DNA from: Bacteroidales bacterium UBA3382
GTDB taxonomy: Bacteria > Bacteroidota > Bacteroidia > Bacteroidales > UBA932
NCBI GenBank assembly: GCA_002358965.1
Contig: DEPW01000098.1
Coordinates: 1-13,036 of the forward strand
Reading direction: 5' to 3'
DNA length: 13,036 nucleotides
The notes below the pieces were generated by a model. That model saw only the letters and a list, made by a program, of their open reading frames with translations, searched no databases and had not been told where the DNA came from. Made by a program: the position numbers and the translations under genes. This document shows, one piece after another, positions 1-6,713 of the stretch. How positions within the stretch are numbered: position 1 is the first letter of the stretch; the number at the start of each line of letters is the position of its first letter.

Positions 1-84
1 CGCCAGTTCGGCATCAGCCGTATTCAGTTCCGTGAAATGGCAAGCAACGGACTCATACCGGGCGTAAAGAAAGCAAGCTGGTAA
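1..84 (+). CDS. rpsN: 30S ribosomal protein S14 (uS14), 3' end only
   Basis: The last 27 codons of rpsN enter from the left edge and end at TAA 82-84. The visible tail contains FGISRIQFREMASNG and ends GVKKASW, the conserved S14 C-terminus. S14 binds 16S rRNA in the head of the 30S subunit. The start and any zinc-finger cysteines lie outside the window, so the zinc or zinc-free form cannot be told. Its position just before rpsH is the standard spc operon order. Confidence 0.95.
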   Translation, partial: RQFGISRIQFREMASNGLIPGVKKASW

Positions 85-120
85 TTCTTATTAACAATTA
101 TTTATAAACATTGGATATCG

Positions 121-134
121 GACGCGCACGCGTC
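121..134. repeat. Short perfect palindrome in the rpsN-rpsH gap
   Basis: GACGCG (121-126) and CGCGTC (129-134) are exact reverse complements around a 2-nt centre. As RNA this would fold as a 5-bp GC-rich stem with a 4-nt loop. It lies in the longest gap of the ribosomal cluster (85-159), 25 nt before the rpsH start, in AT-rich surroundings. No U-tract follows directly, so it is not a convincing terminator. A processing site or a protein-binding hairpin is possible, but function is unknown. Confidence 0.35.
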
Positions 135-159
135 GGTATTGTTACAAAAACAAATTAAT

Positions 160-555
160 ATGACTGATCCAATTGCAGATTATTTGACAAGGATACGCAA
201 TGCGTACCTTGCAGGCCGCAAAGTTGTGGAGATTCCTTCTTCGAAGATGAAACTCGCTATTACCGAGATTCTGTTCGACCAAGGCTATATCCTCACATAC
301 AAAGTGGTGGAGGGCACTCCTTACAACACAATCAAGATAGCCCTCAAGTATCATCCCGAAACCAAGAAACCGGCCATCAAGAAGATTGCCAGGATTTCGA
401 CTCCGGGCCTGAGGCGTTATGCCTCCGTAGAGAAGCTTCCGAGAATCCTCAATGGCTTGGGTATAGCCATCCTTACCACATCGAAAGGTGTGATGACCGA
501 CAAGAAGGCAAGGGAACTGAATGTCGGAGGCGAGCTCATTTGTTATGTTTATTAA
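160..555 (+). CDS. rpsH: 30S ribosomal protein S8 (uS8)
   Basis: A 131-residue S8, a primary 16S rRNA-binding protein of the central domain. It starts MTDPIADYLTRIRNA, the canonical S8 N-terminus. It carries the conserved C-terminal RNA-binding segment TSKGVMTD (about 107-114) and ends GGELICYVY (123-131). The frame stays open upstream to a TTG at 139, but the ATG at 160 begins exactly where the family begins. There is no Shine-Dalgarno sequence; the region before the start is A-rich, as is usual in Bacteroidota. In enterobacteria S8 is the translational repressor of the spc operon through a site near rplE; that site would be outside this window and no copy was recognised here. Confidence 0.97.
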   Translation: MTDPIADYLTRIRNAYLAGRKVVEIPSSKMKLAITEILFDQGYILTYKVVEGTPYNTIKIALKYHPETKKPAIKKIARISTPGLRRYASVEKLPRILNGLGIAILTTSKGVMTDKKARELNVGGELICYVY

Positions 556-574
556 TTTTTTAAAGTAGATAAAG

Positions 575-1138
575 ATGTCAAGAATAGGAAAATTACCTGT
601 ACACCTTCCAGCAGGGGTTACCGTAGAGGTGGGCTCCGACAATCTGGTCAAGGTTAAAGGACCTCAGAAGACGGAAATGTCACTTCAGGTCAATCCGGAC
701 ATTACTGTCAAGGTAGAGGGTAACACTGTTACATTGTCCCGTCCTACCGATATGCCAAGGCACCGCTCGATGCACGGTCTGTACCGCGCTCTGATCCACA
801 ACATGGTCGTGGGCGTTTCAGAGGGCTTTACTATCAGGCAAGAGCTGGTCGGCGTAGGTTACCGTGTAGAAGTAAAAGGCCAGGTGCTCGAATTCTCTCT
901 CGGTTATTCGCATGATATCCATTTCATGCTCCCTCCTGAAATCAAGGCTGAAGCCGAAGCGGTAAAGAAAGGTGCTAACCCGATACTCGTCCTTAAGAGC
1001 CACGACAAACAGCTTTTGGGCGAGGTGGCGGCCAAGATCCGCTCGCTGCGTGCGCCTGAACCTTATAAGGGTAAGGGTATCAAGTTCGTTGGTGAACAAC
1101 TTCGTCGTAAAGCCGGCAAATCGGCAAGCGCTAAATAA
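575..1138 (+). CDS. rplF: 50S ribosomal protein L6 (uL6)
   Basis: A 187-residue L6, slightly longer than the roughly 177-residue E. coli protein. The N-terminus MSRIGKLPVHLPAGVTV and the C-terminal signature RAPEPYKGKGIKFVGE are classical. L6 has two similar alpha/beta domains and sits at the base of the L7/L12 stalk near the sarcin-ricin loop, close to the factor-binding site. The gene starts 19 nt after rpsH and ends 14 nt before rplR. The last residues form a short basic and small-residue tail (KAGKSASAK). No SD is visible. Nothing in it departs from the family. Confidence 0.97.
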   Translation: MSRIGKLPVHLPAGVTVEVGSDNLVKVKGPQKTEMSLQVNPDITVKVEGNTVTLSRPTDMPRHRSMHGLYRALIHNMVVGVSEGFTIRQELVGVGYRVEVKGQVLEFSLGYSHDIHFMLPPEIKAEAEAVKKGANPILVLKSHDKQLLGEVAAKIRSLRAPEPYKGKGIKFVGEQLRRKAGKSASAK

Positions 1139-1152
1139 TAGGAGACAGTATT

Positions 1153-1515
1153 ATGGCACTTAATAAGATAGAAAGAAGAAAAAGGATACATTACCGTATA
1201 CGCAAGATCGTGAACGGTACTCCGGAAAGGCCGAGGATGGTCGTTTTCAGAAGCAACAAGCATATCTATGTCCAGATAGTAGATGATACCAAAGGCTTTT
1301 CGCTTGCCGCAGCATCGTCTACGGACAAACAGCTTGTCGAATCATGTTCCGGAAAGAGCGGTAAGGAAGTGGCTGCTGTCGTAGGTAAGGCTATAGCCGA
1401 GCGCGCAATAGCAAAAGGTATCACGACTGTCTCTTTCGACAGGGGAGGTTACCTTTATCATGGAAGAGTTAAAAGTTTGGCCGATGCTGCCCGTGAAGGC
1501 GGTCTAATTTTCTAA
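1153..1515 (+). CDS. rplR: 50S ribosomal protein L18 (uL18)
   Basis: A 120-residue L18, a 5S rRNA-binding protein of the large-subunit central protuberance. A basic N-terminal segment (residues 1-28, rich in Lys/Arg) is followed by ERPRMVVFRSNKHIYVQ (25-41). The C-terminus has the conserved FDRGGYLYHGRVKSLADAAR ending EGGLIF. Length is typical. An AGGAG sequence at 1140-1144 lies 8 nt before the ATG, so this gene has a reasonable Shine-Dalgarno sequence. Its stop codon directly abuts the next ATG (1516), suggesting re-initiation into rpsE. Confidence 0.97.
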   Translation: MALNKIERRKRIHYRIRKIVNGTPERPRMVVFRSNKHIYVQIVDDTKGFSLAAASSTDKQLVESCSGKSGKEVAAVVGKAIAERAIAKGITTVSFDRGGYLYHGRVKSLADAAREGGLIF

Positions 1516-1521
1516 ATGATT

Positions 1522-2040
1522 ATGACAAATACCAATATCAAAAGAGTAAAGACATCTGAGCTTGAATTGAAAGACAGATTGGTCGCAATACAGAGGGTTA
1601 CCAAAGTGACCAAGGGCGGCCGCCACTTCAGTTTCGCTGCCATAGTGGTTGTCGGCGACGAAAACGGCGTGGTCGGTTACGGCCTCGGTAAGGCTAACGA
1701 AGTGACTACGGCTATCTCGAAAGGAGTCGAGGATGCAAAGAAAAACTTGGTAAAGGTCCCTGTCCTTAACGGAACCATTCCTCATGAGCAGGAATTCAAA
1801 TTCGGAGGCGCAAAAGTGTTCATGAAACCGGCAGCCCCTGGTACCGGAGTAAAGGCCGGCGGTGCTATGCGCGCGGTGTTCGAATCTGTCGGAATCCGCA
1901 ATGTGTTGGCTAAATCCAAAGGCTCGTCCAACCCTCACAACCTCGTGAAGGCGACTGTAGCCGCACTTGCCGAAATGAGGGATGCCTATACGGTAGCCGG
2001 CCTCCGCGGCATACCTATGAGTAAAGTATTTAAAGGTTAG
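1522..2040 (+). CDS. rpsE: 30S ribosomal protein S5 (uS5)
   Basis: S5 acts in decoding fidelity and 30S assembly, near S4 and S8. Visible landmarks are the double-stranded-RNA-binding-like N-domain with RVTKVTKGGRHFSFAAIVVV (25-44), GYGLGKANEV (52-61), and the C-domain PGTGVKAGGAMRA (106-118). Two in-frame ATGs are possible, 1516 and 1522. I chose 1522 because it gives 172 residues and places the ELKDRLVAI segment at about the distance from the start that I remember for other Bacteroidota S5 proteins. Starting at 1516 would add only two residues (MI). The stop TAG at 2038-2040 overlaps the SD of rpmD. Confidence 0.95.
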   Translation: MTNTNIKRVKTSELELKDRLVAIQRVTKVTKGGRHFSFAAIVVVGDENGVVGYGLGKANEVTTAISKGVEDAKKNLVKVPVLNGTIPHEQEFKFGGAKVFMKPAAPGTGVKAGGAMRAVFESVGIRNVLAKSKGSSNPHNLVKATVAALAEMRDAYTVAGLRGIPMSKVFKG

Positions 2041-2045
2041 GAGGA
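2039..2045 (+). promoter_or_regulatory. Strong Shine-Dalgarno sequence of rpmD
   Basis: AGGAGGA, beginning inside the rpsE stop codon, lies 7 nt before the rpmD ATG at 2053. This is a near-full anti-SD complement in a lineage that mostly does not use SD sequences. It supports the chosen rpmD start, which is otherwise easy to miss because the gene is short. Confidence 0.75.
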
Positions 2046-2052
2046 TCGGAAA

Positions 2053-2232
2053 ATGGCTAAAGTAAGGATTACACAAGTCAAAAGTAAGAACGGTGCTACT
2101 AAGAGGCAGATTGCCAATCTCGTGTCTCTCGGCTTGCATAGGATCAACCATAGCGTGGAAGTAGAGTGCACTCCTGCCATTTCTGGCATGATTGAGAAAG
2201 TACGCCATTTGATTAAAATCGAAGAAATCTAA
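2053..2232 (+). CDS. rpmD: 50S ribosomal protein L30 (uL30)
   Basis: A 59-residue protein starting MAKVRITQVKSKNGATKRQ and ending KIEEI, with the L30 pattern of a basic N-terminal strand, a helix around QIANLVSLGLHRINHSVEV, and a second helix near GMIEKVRHLI. L30 binds 23S rRNA in the large subunit. Length fits the bacterial family (about 60 residues). It starts 12 nt after rpsE behind a strong SD and ends 18 nt before rplO. The position between rpsE and rplO is the canonical spc operon slot, which makes the identification secure despite the small size. Confidence 0.95.
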   Translation: MAKVRITQVKSKNGATKRQIANLVSLGLHRINHSVEVECTPAISGMIEKVRHLIKIEEI

Positions 2233-2235
2233 TTC

Positions 2236-2244
2236 AAAGGAGGA
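2236..2244 (+). promoter_or_regulatory. Strong Shine-Dalgarno sequence of rplO
   Basis: AAAGGAGGA lies 6 nt before the rplO ATG at 2251, an almost ideal SD. The rpsH, rplF, secY, rpsM, rpsK and rpsD starts have only A/T-rich leaders, so this and the rpmD site stand out within the cluster. Confidence 0.75.
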
Positions 2245-2250
2245 CAATAA

Positions 2251-2697
2251 ATGAAACTGCACAATTTGCAACCTGCTCCCGGTTCTAAAGGAAGGACAAA
2301 GAGGATCGGTCGCGGTGAGGGTTCCGGACATGGCGGAACTTCTACCCGTGGTCACAAAGGAGCGCAGGCTCGTTCAGGATATTCACGCAAGATTGGTTTC
2401 GAGGGAGGTCAGATGCCTATACAGAGGCGCCTTCCGAAATTCGGATTCAATAATATCAACAGAGTGGAATATGTTGCCGTAAATGTCAACAAGCTTCAGA
2501 AGCTTGCCGAGACTTACAACCTTTCGGTAATCGATCTCGAAGTGCTTGCACAGTACCGTATCGCCAGAAGGAACGAACTCGTGAAGATACTCGGTACCGG
2601 AGATCTTACGGCCAAAGTCGAAGTGACTGCGCACGCTTTCTCTAAGTCCGCAATCGAGAAGATAGAAAAAGCCGGCGGTAAAGTAACCACAATCTAA
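2251..2697 (+). CDS. rplO: 50S ribosomal protein L15 (uL15)
   Basis: A 148-residue L15, a 23S rRNA-binding assembly protein of the large subunit. The long unstructured Gly/Arg/Lys-rich N-terminus (about residues 10-48) has GRGEGSGHGGTSTRGHKG, and the family signature FEGGQMPIQRRLPKFGF covers residues 50-66. The globular C-terminal part includes residues 76-148, ending AGGKVTTI. Length is typical. It ends 10 nt before secY, the standard order in which the translocon gene follows the last large-subunit gene of the spc operon. Confidence 0.97.
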   Translation: MKLHNLQPAPGSKGRTKRIGRGEGSGHGGTSTRGHKGAQARSGYSRKIGFEGGQMPIQRRLPKFGFNNINRVEYVAVNVNKLQKLAETYNLSVIDLEVLAQYRIARRNELVKILGTGDLTAKVEVTAHAFSKSAIEKIEKAGGKVTTI

Positions 2698-2707
2698 TCA
2701 GTGCATA

Positions 2708-4048
2708 ATGAGAAGGTTGATTCAGACTATAAAAAACATATATAAGATCGAAGAGCTTCGCAAAAGGATAGGTTACACTCTCCTTTTGCTGCTCGTTTAC
2801 CGTCTTGGAAGTTTCATCGTGCTTCCGGGTATCGATCCCGCACAGCTGGCCACACTCCAGAGCGCTTCTTCGGAAGGACTTGTCGGCTTGCTGAACATGT
2901 TCTCCGGTGGTGCTTTCGGTAATGCTTCGATATTTGCGCTTGGAGTCATGCCTTATATCTCGGCATCTATCGTGATTCAACTTCTCGGAGTAATGGTGCC
3001 TTATTTCCAGAGGCTTCAGAAAGAGGGTGAGAGCGGACGGAGGAAGATGAATCAGATGACAAGGGTGCTGACTATCATCATACTCCTTATCCAGGGTCCT
3101 GCATACCTGGCAAACCTCCATACGCAGGTTCCGGAGTCGGCTTTCCTTGCCATCAACAACCTCGGCATGTCGGCTTTCTGGTATAATTTCCTTGCCACAT
3201 TGATCCTCATAGGCGGAACAATGTTCGTGATGTGGCTGGGCGAAAGGATTACGGACAGGGGTATAGGCAACGGTATCTCTTTGATAATCATGGTCGGTAT
3301 TATCGCAAGGCTTCCGTATGCGCTTGTGGCCGAGATAGGTTCGAAGTTCTCGACTACGAATCTCGGAGGCGCCCTGCTGCTTATCGTAGAGTTCGTGCTT
3401 CTCTTCTTCGTATTCATTGCAACGATAGCTCTCGTGCAGGCTGTCAGGAAAGTCCCTGTACAGTATGCCAAGAGGATTGTAGGCAACAAACAGTACGGCG
3501 GACAGCGCCAGTATCTGCCTTTGAAGGTCAATGCTGCCGGTGTCATGCCGATTATCTTTGCCCAGGCGCTGATGCTCTTCCCGTTGATTTTCGGCCGTTT
3601 CGATGCAACGAGAGGTCTTGCAGCGGTTTTGGGAGACTATAACGGATTCTGGTACAATTTCATTTTCGCGATTCTGGTGATAGCGTTTACATGGTTCTAT
3701 ACCTCGGTTACCATCAACCCTACCATGATTGCGGAAAACCTCAAGCAGAACAATGGCTTCATCCCTGGTGTCAAACCTGGAAAGAAGACAGCCGAATACA
3801 TCGGTTCGATAATGGACCGTATCACTCTGCCGGGTTCGGTATTCATTGCGATAGTAGCGATATTGCCGGCATTTGCCAGGATTCTCGGTATCAACAACCA
3901 GTTCGCAAGTTTTTACGGCGGTACTTCGTTGTTGATTCTTGTGGGTGTCATTCTCGATACTTTGACACAGATCGAGAGCCATCTTTTGAGCCGTCATTAT
4001 GACGGATTGATGAAGACCGGCCGTCTCCAGGGGCGTTCGGGAATGTAA
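2708..4048 (+). CDS. secY: Protein translocase subunit SecY
   Basis: A 446-residue inner-membrane channel subunit of the Sec translocon, which exports unfolded preproteins with SecA and inserts membrane proteins with the ribosome. Ten membrane segments are expected; the first is at about residues 22-41. The plug/TM2 region follows with NMFSGGAFGNASIFALGVMP (63-82). GERITDRGIGNGIS (178-191) is the conserved segment before TM5. KVPVQYAKR (248-256) is the cytosolic C4-type loop. NPTMIAENLKQNNGFIPG (337-354) is the C5-type loop that contacts SecA and ribosomes. The C-terminal tail ends QGRSGM. The gene starts 10 nt after rplO without an SD. Through Sec it would serve the two exported proteins encoded downstream. 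Confidence 0.97.
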   Translation: MRRLIQTIKNIYKIEELRKRIGYTLLLLLVYRLGSFIVLPGIDPAQLATLQSASSEGLVGLLNMFSGGAFGNASIFALGVMPYISASIVIQLLGVMVPYFQRLQKEGESGRRKMNQMTRVLTIIILLIQGPAYLANLHTQVPESAFLAINNLGMSAFWYNFLATLILIGGTMFVMWLGERITDRGIGNGISLIIMVGIIARLPYALVAEIGSKFSTTNLGGALLLIVEFVLLFFVFIATIALVQAVRKVPVQYAKRIVGNKQYGGQRQYLPLKVNAAGVMPIIFAQALMLFPLIFGRFDATRGLAAVLGDYNGFWYNFIFAILVIAFTWFYTSVTINPTMIAENLKQNNGFIPGVKPGKKTAEYIGSIMDRITLPGSVFIAIVAILPAFARILGINNQFASFYGGTSLLILVGVILDTLTQIESHLLSRHYDGLMKTGRLQGRSGM

Positions 4049-4072
4049 AACGATTGATGTATAGCAGAAGCG

Positions 4073-4846
4073 ATGATAAGATCGAAGAGTACGGAAGAAA
4101 TCGAGCTGATGCGTGAAAACGCCATCCTCGTCTCCAAGACGCTGGCGGAAGTCGGTAAGAATGTTATCCCGGGTGTGACCACTTTAGAGTTGGATAGGAT
4201 AGCAGAGACTTTCATACGCGATCATGGCGCCGTACCTTGTTTCCTCGGTTATGAGGGTTATCCTTTCTCTCTCTGTATCTCTGTCAACGATGTGATAGTC
4301 CACGGCTTCCCTTCCGATTACAGGCTGAAGGAAGGCGACATAGTGTCTGTGGACTGCGGTACGACTTACAAGGGCTATTGCGGAGATTCGGCGTATACTT
4401 TCGCCTGTGGCGAGATTTCCGCCGAAGACCGCAGGCTTTTGGATGTGACGAAGGCATCGTTGTACAAAGGTATCGAGCAGGCAATCGATGGGAATCGTAC
4501 CGGTGACATAGGATACGCGGTACAATCGTATGTAGAGTCTTTCGGATATTCCATCGTAAGGGAACTCGAAGGACACGGAATAGGGAAGAACATGCACGAA
4601 GCCCCGGGTGTTCCGAATTACGGAAGGCGCGGGAACGGCGTAAGGCTCAGAGACGGTATGGTCATATGCATCGAACCGATGGTAAATGCCGGGAAGCGCG
4701 ATGTATACCTGAACTCCAACGGTTGGGGTGTCCATACTCTTGACGGGAAGAACGCCGCCCATTTCGAACTTACGGTTGTTATCCATAAAGGCCGGGCGGA
4801 TGTACTGTCAACCTTCGACTATATTGAAAATAACAAACAAGATTAA
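4073..4846 (+). CDS. map: Methionine aminopeptidase, type I
   Basis: A 257-residue cytosolic metalloenzyme that removes the initiator Met from nascent proteins with small second residues. All five metal ligands expected for the family can be placed: Asp94 (VDCG), Asp105 (GDSAYT), His168 (EGHGIG), Glu201 (IEPM) and Glu232 (HFELT). The substrate-side His77 is in VIVHGFP. There is no N-terminal zinc-finger extension, so it is the short type Ia form. It starts 24 nt after secY and ends 20 nt before infA. In E. coli map is unlinked to this cluster; here it sits in the adk-map-infA type position, with adk absent. Confidence 0.96.
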   Translation: MIRSKSTEEIELMRENAILVSKTLAEVGKNVIPGVTTLELDRIAETFIRDHGAVPCFLGYEGYPFSLCISVNDVIVHGFPSDYRLKEGDIVSVDCGTTYKGYCGDSAYTFACGEISAEDRRLLDVTKASLYKGIEQAIDGNRTGDIGYAVQSYVESFGYSIVRELEGHGIGKNMHEAPGVPNYGRRGNGVRLRDGMVICIEPMVNAGKRDVYLNSNGWGVHTLDGKNAAHFELTVVIHKGRADVLSTFDYIENNKQD

Positions 4847-4866
4847 ATTAAAAGAGTGATATTTGT

Positions 4867-5085
4867 ATGCCAAAACAAGCAGCAATAGAAAAAGACGGTG
4901 TGATTATAGAGGCTTTGTCAAATGCGATGTTCAGAGTCGAGTTGGATAACGGCCATGTAATCATAGCACACATTTCCGGTAAGATGAGATTGCATTATAT
5001 CAGGATCCTGCCAGGAGACAAGGTGCGTGTCGAAATGTCACCTTATGATTTAACAAAAGGAAGAATATCTTTCAGATACAAATAA
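4867..5085 (+). CDS. infA: Translation initiation factor IF-1
   Basis: A 72-residue OB-fold protein that binds the 30S A site during initiation with IF-2 and IF-3. The family pattern is complete: GVIIEALSNAMFRVELDNGH (11-30), SGKMRLHYIRILPGDKV (37-53), SPYDLTKGRISFRYK (58-72). Exactly the usual bacterial length. It follows map by 20 nt and precedes rpmJ by 12 nt, the usual order map-infA-rpmJ-rpsM. Confidence 0.97.
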   Translation: MPKQAAIEKDGVIIEALSNAMFRVELDNGHVIIAHISGKMRLHYIRILPGDKVRVEMSPYDLTKGRISFRYK

Positions 5086-5097
5086 AATCAGAAAAAA

Positions 5098-5214
5098 ATG
5101 AAAGTAAAGGCATCCATTAAAAAGCGCAGCGAAGATTGTAAGATAGTAAAGCGTAAAGGCCGCTTGTACATCATTTGCAAGAAGAACCCTAAATTCAAGA
5201 TGCGCCAAGGATAA
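5098..5214 (+). CDS. rpmJ: 50S ribosomal protein L36 (bL36), zinc site incomplete
   Basis: A 38-residue protein starting MKVKASIKKRSEDCKIVKRK and ending KFKMRQG, the complete L36 length. Zinc-binding L36 proteins have a Cys3His ribbon at about positions 11, 14, 27 and 33. Here only Cys14 and Cys27 remain, with Ser at 11 and Phe at 33, so a full tetrahedral zinc site cannot form from this chain. This resembles the zinc-independent form known for other lineages, but keeps two of the cysteines. It sits between infA and rpsM, the conserved position at the spc/alpha boundary. Confidence 0.95.
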   Translation: MKVKASIKKRSEDCKIVKRKGRLYIICKKNPKFKMRQG

Positions 5215-5249
5215 TATTTAAACTGTAAAAATTAAAAGTAGAGTATATT

Positions 5250-5627
5250 ATGGCACGTATAGCCGGTGTAGATTTACCTAAGAATAAAAGAGGAGAGATA
5301 GGCTTGACCTATATCTTCGGAATAGGCCGCAGTTCTTCAAGGAAGATACTTTCCGAACTCGGTATTGATTTCGACACGAAGGTTGGCGACTGGAATGACG
5401 AACAGGTTGCCGCCATCCGTGCTAAGATTGCCCAAGAGTACAAGATCGAGGGTGAGCTCCGTTCAGCGATACAGCTGAATATCAAACGACTCATGGATAT
5501 CGGTTGTTACAGGGGTATCCGTCATCGTATAGGACTTCCTGTCCGCGGACAAAGTACCAAGAACAATGCCCGTACAAGGAAAGGAAGGAAGAAGACTGTC
5601 GCTAACAAGAAGAAAGCAACCAAATAG
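5250..5627 (+). CDS. rpsM: 30S ribosomal protein S13 (uS13)
   Basis: A 125-residue S13 of the 30S head, forming intersubunit bridges and contacting the P-site tRNA with its basic tail. MARIAGVDLPKNKRGEIGLT starts the helix-two turns-helix region. YRGIRHRIGLPVRGQ (87-101) is the family signature, followed by a Lys/Arg-rich tail to residue 125. The motif has Ser at 102 where many bacteria have Arg, as I remember for Bacteroides. First gene of the alpha operon block, 35 nt after rpmJ. No separate promoter is evident in that gap. Confidence 0.97.
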   Translation: MARIAGVDLPKNKRGEIGLTYIFGIGRSSSRKILSELGIDFDTKVGDWNDEQVAAIRAKIAQEYKIEGELRSAIQLNIKRLMDIGCYRGIRHRIGLPVRGQSTKNNARTRKGRKKTVANKKKATK

Positions 5628-5643
5628 TAAATAGCAGCTTATT

Positions 5644-6036
5644 ATGGCAAAGAAATCAGGAACAGCAAATAAAAAGAGGGTTGTAAAAGTCGATGCTTAC
5701 GGCCAGGCCCACATATCTTCGACTTTCAACAATGTGATCATTACGATAACCAACAGCGTCGGCCAGGTTATCAGTTGGTCGTCAGCAGGTAAATGCGGTT
5801 TCAGGGGTTCCAAGAAAAACACTCCGTATGCCGCTCAGGTTGCGGCTGCTGAAGCTGCAAAAGTGGCTTATGACCTTGGTTTGCGCAAAGTCAAGGCTTA
5901 TGTCAAAGGTCCGGGACAGGGACGCGAGTCCGCAATCCGTACCATACATACCGCAGGTGTCGAGGTGACCGAGATCATCGATGTAACCCCTATGCCTCAT
6001 AACGGTTGCCGCCCTAAAGGCCGTCGTAGAGTATAA
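5644..6036 (+). CDS. rpsK: 30S ribosomal protein S11 (uS11)
   Basis: A 130-residue S11 of the 30S platform, contacting mRNA near the E site. HISSTFNNVI (23-32), SAGKCGFRGSKKNTPYAAQ (48-66) and DVTPMPHNGCRP (113-124) are all classical. The extreme C-terminus reads CRPKGRRRV where the usual sequence is CRPPKRRRV, a small substitution in a very conserved tail; nothing suggests it is damaging. It begins 16 nt after rpsM and ends 35 nt before rpsD. Confidence 0.97.
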   Translation: MAKKSGTANKKRVVKVDAYGQAHISSTFNNVIITITNSVGQVISWSSAGKCGFRGSKKNTPYAAQVAAAEAAKVAYDLGLRKVKAYVKGPGQGRESAIRTIHTAGVEVTEIIDVTPMPHNGCRPKGRRRV

Positions 6037-6071
6037 TTTCTTAATTAATGTTTTTAAAAAGGTAATTTAAT

Positions 6072-6677
6072 ATGGCAAGATATATTGGGCCTAAGACTAA
6101 GATAGCCCGCAAGTTCGGAGAGCCTATTTTTGGACCGGATAAAGATTTTGAAAAGAGAAATTATCCTCCGGGACAGCACGGCTTGGCCAGGAAGCGTAAA
6201 AAGATTTCCGAGTACGGTATCCAGCTCAAGGAAAAGCAGAAAGTGAAGTACACTTACGGACTGCTCGAAAGACAATTCCGCAATACTTACGAGAAAGCCT
6301 CGAAGATGAAAGGCGTCAAGGGTGAAAACCTCCTCATGCTCCTTGAATCGCGAATCGACAATATCGTGTACAGGATGGGTATCGCACCGTCGCGTCCGGC
6401 AGCAAGACAGCTCGTTTCACACTGCCACATAACTTTGAACGGCGAAGTCTGCAACATACCTTCCGCACTTGTAAGGCCGGGAGATGTAGTAGCAGTACGC
6501 GAGCGTTCGAAGAGCCTGGAAGTCATTCAGGATTCGCTGGCATCCGCAAGGGCAAAGTATTCATGGATCGAGTTCGACCCTGAAAAGCTTTCCGGCAAGT
6601 ACCTTAACTATCCGATAAGGGAAGAAATTCCTGAGAACATCAATGAACAGCTTATCGTCGAGTTGTATTCTAAATAA
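6072..6677 (+). CDS. rpsD: 30S ribosomal protein S4 (uS4), zinc-free form
   Basis: A 201-residue S4, one of the two initiator proteins of 30S assembly, contacting the 16S five-way junction. MARYIGPKTKIARKFGEPIF and YPPGQHG (31-37) mark the N-terminal domain. LESRIDNIVYR (91-101) begins the S4 RNA-binding domain, which runs to about 155. There is no cysteine in the first 90 residues, so the N-terminal zinc knuckle of some S4 proteins is absent. In E. coli S4 represses the alpha operon through a pseudoknot before rpsM; I could not make out a comparable structure in the 35-nt rpmJ-rpsM gap. Confidence 0.97.
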   Translation: MARYIGPKTKIARKFGEPIFGPDKDFEKRNYPPGQHGLARKRKKISEYGIQLKEKQKVKYTYGLLERQFRNTYEKASKMKGVKGENLLMLLESRIDNIVYRMGIAPSRPAARQLVSHCHITLNGEVCNIPSALVRPGDVVAVRERSKSLEVIQDSLASARAKYSWIEFDPEKLSGKYLNYPIREEIPENINEQLIVELYSK

Positions 6678-6713
6678 AAGATAAAAGGGCAAAACACTAA
6701 AAATTAAGAAAAT

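Noticed and set aside
139..159. TTG start seven codons upstream of rpsH
   Set aside because: The ATG at 160 gives the exact conserved S8 N-terminus.
1504..2355. 283-codon open frame on the minus strand across rpsE, rpmD and rplO
   Set aside because: Spans three conserved genes on the other strand and has no recognisable features.
2642..3997. 451-codon open frame on the minus strand opposite secY
   Set aside because: Its product is rich in His, Arg and Cys without any recognisable domain, and it lies fully opposite a highly conserved gene. It is a by-product of secY codon use.
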